Shown here: one piece after another, positions 60,503 to 64,000 of the stretch
Numbering within the stretch: the stretch's first letter is position 1
Layout of the letters: the number at the start of each line of letters is the position of its first letter
Assembly (NCBI RefSeq): GCF_031457275.1
Contig: NZ_JAVDWH010000001.1
Location: 2,604,001-2,668,000 of the forward strand
Source of the DNA: Aeromicrobium panaciterrae
GTDB taxonomy: Bacteria > Actinomycetota > Actinomycetes > Propionibacteriales > Nocardioidaceae
Direction: 5' to 3'
DNA length: 64,000 nucleotides
Position numbers and translations under genes: made by a program
The notes under the pieces: generated by a model
What the model was told of the DNA's origin: nothing
What the model saw: only the letters and a program-made list of their open reading frames with translations
Databases searched by the model: none

Positions 60503-60801
60503 GACTGGGCTCCGACCTGGTCGACGTCGATCGTGCGCACGGCGCGGAACAACGCGAGGATGATCGCCAACCCGAGACCGATCTCAGCGGCCGCGATCGC
60601 AATCGTGAACAAGGTGAGCGATTGGCCCGTGTGGATCTCGTCGCCGAGCCAGGCATCGAAGGCGACGAGGTTGAGGTTGACCGCGTTGAGCATCAGCTCA
60701 ACGCCGAGCAGCATCAGCACGGCGTTGCGCCGAGCAAGCACGCCATAGACGCCGATGCCGAACAGTACGGCGGCGAGAACCAACGGATAGAGAAGCGGCA
60801 T
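60499..60801 (-). CDS. nuoK: NADH-quinone oxidoreductase subunit K
   Basis: A 100-aa, three-helix subunit related to MrpC. It has [29 protein letters not shown] with the conserved membrane Glu, and a second in [16 protein letters not shown]. It overlaps nuoL by four bases and abuts nuoJ by one. Confidence 0.96.
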   Translation of the reverse strand: MPLLYPLVLAAVLFGIGVYGVLARRNAVLMLLGVELMLNAVNLNLVAFDAWLGDEIHTGQSLTLFTIAIAAAEIGLGLAIILALFRAVRTIDVDQVGAQS

Positions 60802-61301
60802 CAGCGTTCGGATCCCGCCCGCGAGATGACGATGGCGCCGATCAGGGCTGCCAGCAGGACAAGGCTGAGCACCTCGAACGCCAACACCCAGTCGTTGAAG
60901 AGCGCTTCGCCGAGTGAGGCGGCCGTACCGATGTGATCGCCCTCGATACGTTCACCCTCAAAGCCTGCGACGACCGTGGCGCCGAGTCCTCCGGCGGCGA
61001 CGACTCCGAGCACAGCCGCGGTCCACCGGTTGCCGGTGACCTCGGCGGACGGCCCGGCAGTGGGCTGCCGGGTCATCATGAGCGCGAAGATCACGAGCAC
61101 CACGATCGAGCCGACGTACACGAGCACCTGCACCCAAGCGACGAACTCGGCGGTCATCAGTACGAAGCACCCCGCGATCGCACCGAGCGTGACCACGAGC
61201 CACAACGCCGAATGCACAAGCTGCTTGCTGGTCATCGCGAGCAACGCCGAGCCGACGGCCAGCGCCGCGAACAGGAGGAACAGGACCTCGGTCGCCGTCA
61301 T
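60801..61301 (-). CDS. nuoJ: NADH-quinone oxidoreductase subunit J
   Basis: A 166-aa, five-helix subunit. [20 protein letters not shown] and [35 protein letters not shown] segments are typical, with the pi-bulge region [15 protein letters not shown]. It overlaps nuoI by four bases. Confidence 0.93.
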   Translation of the reverse strand: MTATEVLFLLFAALAVGSALLAMTSKQLVHSALWLVVTLGAIAGCFVLMTAEFVAWVQVLVYVGSIVVLVIFALMMTRQPTAGPSAEVTGNRWTAAVLGVVAAGGLGATVVAGFEGERIEGDHIGTAASLGEALFNDWVLAFEVLSLVLLAALIGAIVISRAGSER

Positions 61302-61816
61302 TCAGCGACCTCCGGCGGGTTCAGCTTCGCCTCGTACGCGGCGAGCTCCTTGGACTTCTCGGCACCCTCGTCGAGGGCAGGTGGAGCGGGGACGGTCCAC
61401 ATCCACTCGCGCAGCCGGTTCATGTCGTGGGTCAGATCAGTGATGTCGCCCTCGGCGTACGCGAACTCCGGCGACCAGTGGAGCGCGTCGAACGGGCACA
61501 CCTCGATGCAGATGCTGCAGTACATGCAGATCGAGTAGTCGATGTCGAAGCGATCGAGCACGTTGATGCTGCGATCCTTGCCGCCTTCGGTGGTCGCCGG
61601 GATCGTCTCCTTGTGCGAGTCGATCTCGATGCACCAGGACGGGCACTCACGAGCGCAGAGCATGCACGACGTGCAGTTCTCTTCCTGCAGCGCGATCACA
61701 CCGCGGCTGCGCGGAGGCAGATCCGGCTCGACGTCGGGATAGTGCGCCGTCACGCTGCGCTTCAGCATATTGCGCATCGTGACGCGCAAGCCGGTGAGCA
61801 GACCTGAACCGAACAT
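61298..61816 (-). CDS. nuoI: NADH-quinone oxidoreductase subunit I
   Basis: Two [4Fe-4S] clusters N6a/N6b that pass electrons toward NuoB, 172 aa. Both ferredoxin motifs are complete: [12 protein letters not shown] and [15 protein letters not shown] 61816 is chosen because it overlaps the nuoH stop (TGATG); longer frames run over nuoH. Confidence 0.95.
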   Translation of the reverse strand: MFGSGLLTGLRVTMRNMLKRSVTAHYPDVEPDLPPRSRGVIALQEENCTSCMLCARECPSWCIEIDSHKETIPATTEGGKDRSINVLDRFDIDYSICMYCSICIEVCPFDALHWSPEFAYAEGDITDLTHDMNRLREWMWTVPAPPALDEGAEKSKELAAYEAKLNPPEVAE

Positions 61817-62784
61817 CAGAGGATCACCACAAACGTCGTCAGCGTGAGTTGGAGCAAAGCGAGGGGTACGAGGACCTTCCACGCGAGCGCGTTGACCTGG
61901 TCCTCGCGCAGTCGCGGGTATGCAACACGGGCCCAGATCACAAGGAACGAGACCGCGAAGATCTTGAGCAGCGACCACAGCCAGCCGAAGTCGTCAGACC
62001 AGGGACCGGCCCAGCCGCCGAGGTAGAGCACCGTCGTGAGCGCGGCGAGGACGACGATGCCGGCGTACTCCGCGAGCAAGAACATGGCGAAGCGCATACC
62101 GCCGTATTCCGTGATCGGACCCATCACCAGCTCGGCATCCGCGAGAGGCGCATCGAACGGCGGACGCTGCAGCTCAGCAAGACCGGCCGTGAAGAACACG
62201 ATCAGTCCGGGCAGCTGCACGATCAGCCACCACCATTCCCATTGCGCGGCGATACCGGTCAGCGAGAGGGTGCCGGCAGCCATCGCGACGCTGGCCGCGG
62301 CAAGCACCATCGGCAGCTCGTACGACATCAGCTGAGCTGCGACGCGCATACCGCCGATGTACGAGTACTTGTTGCCGCTGCCAAGGCCACCCATCAACGA
62401 GCCGAGTACGCCGACGCTCATGGCAGCGAGGACGAAGAACAGTCCGAGGTCGAGGTCAACGCCGATCAGGTTGGTCTCGCCGAAGAACGGTCCGAGCGGG
62501 ATCGCGACCATCGCCACGAGGTACGGGACGAGCGCGACTGCGGGTGCGAGGCGGAACACCGGTCCGTCGGCCGCGGCCGGGACGATGCTCTCCTTCTGTA
62601 CGAACTTCACGCCGTCTGCGATGAGCTGCGCCCAGCCGTGGAACGCGCCAGCCTTCATCGGCCCCACGCGGCTCTGCATGTGCGCCATCGCCTTGTGCTC
62701 CATCTGCCCCACGATCAGGGGCAGCGTCATGAAGGCACCCAGCACAAGGACGCAGCGCAGCACGACCTCGAGGAAGTCACTCAT
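61816..62784 (-). CDS. nuoH: NADH-quinone oxidoreductase subunit H
   Basis: Membrane subunit forming the quinone tunnel, 322 aa. Key segments: [45 protein letters not shown] (canonical E..RxPFD loop, with a divergent tail) and [20 protein letters not shown] 62784 is chosen over 62808 because it gives the usual short start. It follows nuoC directly, where nuoD-G would normally lie. Confidence 0.93.
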   Translation of the reverse strand: MSDFLEVVLRCVLVLGAFMTLPLIVGQMEHKAMAHMQSRVGPMKAGAFHGWAQLIADGVKFVQKESIVPAAADGPVFRLAPAVALVPYLVAMVAIPLGPFFGETNLIGVDLDLGLFFVLAAMSVGVLGSLMGGLGSGNKYSYIGGMRVAAQLMSYELPMVLAAASVAMAAGTLSLTGIAAQWEWWWLIVQLPGLIVFFTAGLAELQRPPFDAPLADAELVMGPITEYGGMRFAMFLLAEYAGIVVLAALTTVLYLGGWAGPWSDDFGWLWSLLKIFAVSFLVIWARVAYPRLREDQVNALAWKVLVPLALLQLTLTTFVVIL

Positions 62785-63358
62785 CGGTGACCTCAGGGGT
62801 TTCGACAACCTCGTCAGTGGGCTCTACGCGCTCCGGACCCCATTCGGTCGGATCGGGTACGCCCGGCGGCTTGATACGGCGACGGCCCGGTGAGTGGGTC
62901 GAGTCAGCGTCGCTCTCCCCCGGCTCCTTGGCGCCAGGCCACGGCTTTGCCACGCGGGATGCGAGTACGAACTCCTTGCGCAGCGGGTGGCCTTCAAAGC
63001 CATCAGGAAGCAGCAGCGGTTTCAATTCCGCCGCTTGTCCTGAGCCTGTCGAAGGGAACTCAATGCCGAACATCTCGTGGGTCTCGCGCTCGTGCCAGGC
63101 CGCACCCGCGAACAGATCGGCGATCGACGCAACGGCCGGAGACTCGCGATCGACGTACGTCACCAGCAGCAAGTGATCGAGTGCTTCGAGCCGAGCGAGG
63201 TGCAGGACGAGCCGGAATCCCTCGGGATGCTCATCGACAGCCGAGAGCCAGTCGAAGTACGTGTAGCCCTCGCTCTTCAGGGCCGCGACGGCATCGTGCC
63301 ACTCGGCGACTTCGACCACGCGATGCGGCGGGCCGAAGGTGTTGTCCTCAAGGCTCAT
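62777..63358 (-). CDS. nuoC: NADH-quinone oxidoreductase subunit C with an in-frame repeat insertion
   Basis: A 193-aa NuoC (30 kDa) subunit. Core motifs [34 protein letters not shown] and [16 protein letters not shown] are readable. Between GIEF and LLLPDGF the sequence reads [13 protein letters not shown], encoded in part by a dispersed-repeat-like DNA segment (63034-63056). The C-terminal 55 residues are Pro/Glu-rich ([13 protein letters not shown]). It is not fused to NuoD. Its ATG overlaps the nuoB stop by four bases. Confidence 0.9.
   Translation of the reverse strand: MSLEDNTFGPPHRVVEVAEWHDAVAALKSEGYTYFDWLSAVDEHPEGFRLVLHLARLEALDHLLLVTYVDRESPAVASIADLFAGAAWHERETHEMFGIEFPSTGSGQAAELKPLLLPDGFEGHPLRKEFVLASRVAKPWPGAKEPGESDADSTHSPGRRRIKPPGVPDPTEWGPERVEPTDEVVETPEVTDE
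63034..63056 (-). repeat. dispersed-repeat-like sequence inside nuoC
   Basis: The minus strand reads CCCTTCGACAGGCTCAGGAC followed by AAG. This string is, from memory, the core of a small repeat scattered through many bacterial genomes, often translated as STGSGQ. Only this copy was seen in the window. Here it keeps the nuoC frame open. Confidence 0.55.
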
Positions 63359-63918
63359 GCAGGCGGCTCGATCTTGGGGCTGAGCAGCGAGGTGGTTGAG
63401 CGCTTGTAGCGATCTGCGAGGTTCTCGCCAGCGATCTGCTGCTGAAGAGTCACGATGCCGTTGAGCAGCGCTTCCGGCCGCGGCGGGCAGCCGGGGATGT
63501 AGACATCGACGGGGATGATCTGGTCGACGCCCTTGGTGACGCTGTACGAGTCCCAGTAGGGCCCGCCGGAGTTGGCGCACGATCCGAAGCTGATGACGTA
63601 TTTGGGCTCGGGCATCTGGTCATACAGGCGCTTGATGGCTGGCGCCATCTTGTCCGTGACGGTTCCGGACACGACCATCAGATCGGCCTGGCGTGGACCC
63701 ATGGCGAACGGGATGACGCCGAGGCGGATGAAGTCGTGCCGCGACATCGACGTCGCGATGAACTCAATCGCGCAGCACGCGAGTCCGAAGTTGAAGACCC
63801 AGAGAGAATACTTGCGGCCCCAGTTGAGGATGTAGCGCGCAGGCTTGGGTGCAACCGCAGTACCAAGGCCAACGGTCGGCATCGGTAGGTCGATGATCTC
63901 TCCCCCTACGACGTCCAC
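63355..63918 (-). CDS. nuoB: NADH-quinone oxidoreductase subunit B
   Basis: Carries cluster N2, the last electron donor to quinone, 187 aa. The ligands are visible: [25 protein letters not shown] and [13 protein letters not shown]. The [11 protein letters not shown] version of the N-terminus differs from the common RRSSLWPATFG-like form and suggests a separate lineage of nuoB. The start is GTG, overlapping nuoA by 13 bases. Confidence 0.95.
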   Translation of the reverse strand: MDVVGGEIIDLPMPTVGLGTAVAPKPARYILNWGRKYSLWVFNFGLACCAIEFIATSMSRHDFIRLGVIPFAMGPRQADLMVVSGTVTDKMAPAIKRLYDQMPEPKYVISFGSCANSGGPYWDSYSVTKGVDQIIPVDVYIPGCPPRPEALLNGIVTLQQQIAGENLADRYKRSTTSLLSPKIEPPA

Positions 63919-64000
63919 GACAGGACTCCCTTGCGCCAGGCGTAGACAAGTCCGACCACGATGATGCCGATGAAGATGCCCATCTCGATCGCCGCAGCCT
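63906..64000 (-). CDS. nuoA: NADH-quinone oxidoreductase subunit A, C-terminal part
   Basis: The last 31 residues of NuoA before the window ends: membrane helix [21 protein letters not shown], then VLSWTS and a TAG at 63908-63906. The Glu at the helix start and AWRKGVLSW are typical for NuoA. It is first of the ten nuo genes visible; its start and promoter lie outside. Confidence 0.88.
   Translation of the reverse strand, partial: AAAIEMGIFIGIIVVGLVYAWRKGVLSWTS

Noticed and set aside
63359..63580. Upstream extension of the nuoC reading frame
   Set aside because: It lies inside nuoB in another frame; ATG 63358 overlaps the nuoB stop as ATGA, as elsewhere in the operon.

Overview
This 64 kb window comes from the chromosome of a high-GC Gram-positive bacterium (Actinomycetota). 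Five observations support this: two mce-type lipid-import operons, a predicted mycothiol-dependent enzyme, an acidic N-terminal extension on NusG, GTG and TTG starts on core genes (rpsL, rpoB, rpoC, secE), and the classical actinobacterial str, rpoBC and secE-nusG-rplKAJL clusters. The overall look fits Propionibacteriales/Nocardioidaceae (Aeromicrobium- or Nocardioides-like). That family placement is inference; no marker here was aligned.

Layout. 1-7.7 kb (+): tail of an mce operon (end of a MceD-like gene, MceE lipoprotein, MceF) followed by an acyl-CoA dehydrogenase and a long-chain acyl-CoA synthetase, which converge with a secreted DUF6351 hydrolase-like gene. 7.8-13.2 kb (-): CDF cation exporter, then the str operon rpsL-rpsG-fusA-tuf. 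13.4-21 kb: MDMPI-family enzyme, a hydroxyacid-oxoacid transhydrogenase/FAD-FeS dehydrogenase pair, a lipoprotein, a NUDIX hydrolase and a membrane acyltransferase. 21-28.5 kb (-): rpoB-rpoC. 28.7-40 kb (-): a complete second mce operon (mceG, two yrbE/MlaE permeases, mceA-F, two Mce-associated membrane proteins). 40.3-44.3 kb (-): tRNA-Trp, secE, nusG, rplK, rplA, L10 leader, rplJ, rplL. 44.4-54 kb: adenosine deaminase, two small membrane proteins, murB, rpmG with tRNA-Met and tRNA-Thr, pyrD, a cysteine hydrolase, a UPF0303 protein, a two-component system whose kinase is fused in frame to a DUF4173/DUF4153 membrane domain, tRNA-Tyr, YajQ, nitronate monooxygenase and a second acyl-CoA dehydrogenase. 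56-64 kb (-): a complex I operon nuoA-B-C-H-I-J-K-L-M-N with no nuoD, E, F or G.

How the genes work together. Most of the window is housekeeping (translation, transcription, protein export, respiration). The accessory theme is lipid handling: two Mce importers, acyl-CoA activation and dehydrogenation, and a secreted hydrolase. The main points for a second look are the reduced nuo locus, a dispersed-repeat-like segment inside nuoC, the histidine kinase/DUF4173 fusion with a strong internal start, the predicted 2-hydroxyglutarate cycle, and a full mce operon with its own mceG sitting between rplL and rpoB. No insertion sequence, prophage, CRISPR array, rRNA gene or replication origin was seen. 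No gene-free stretch exceeds 300 bases; the longest are the rplJ leader, the rplL-mceG gap, the rpoB leader and the rpsL leader (each about 210-275 bases).
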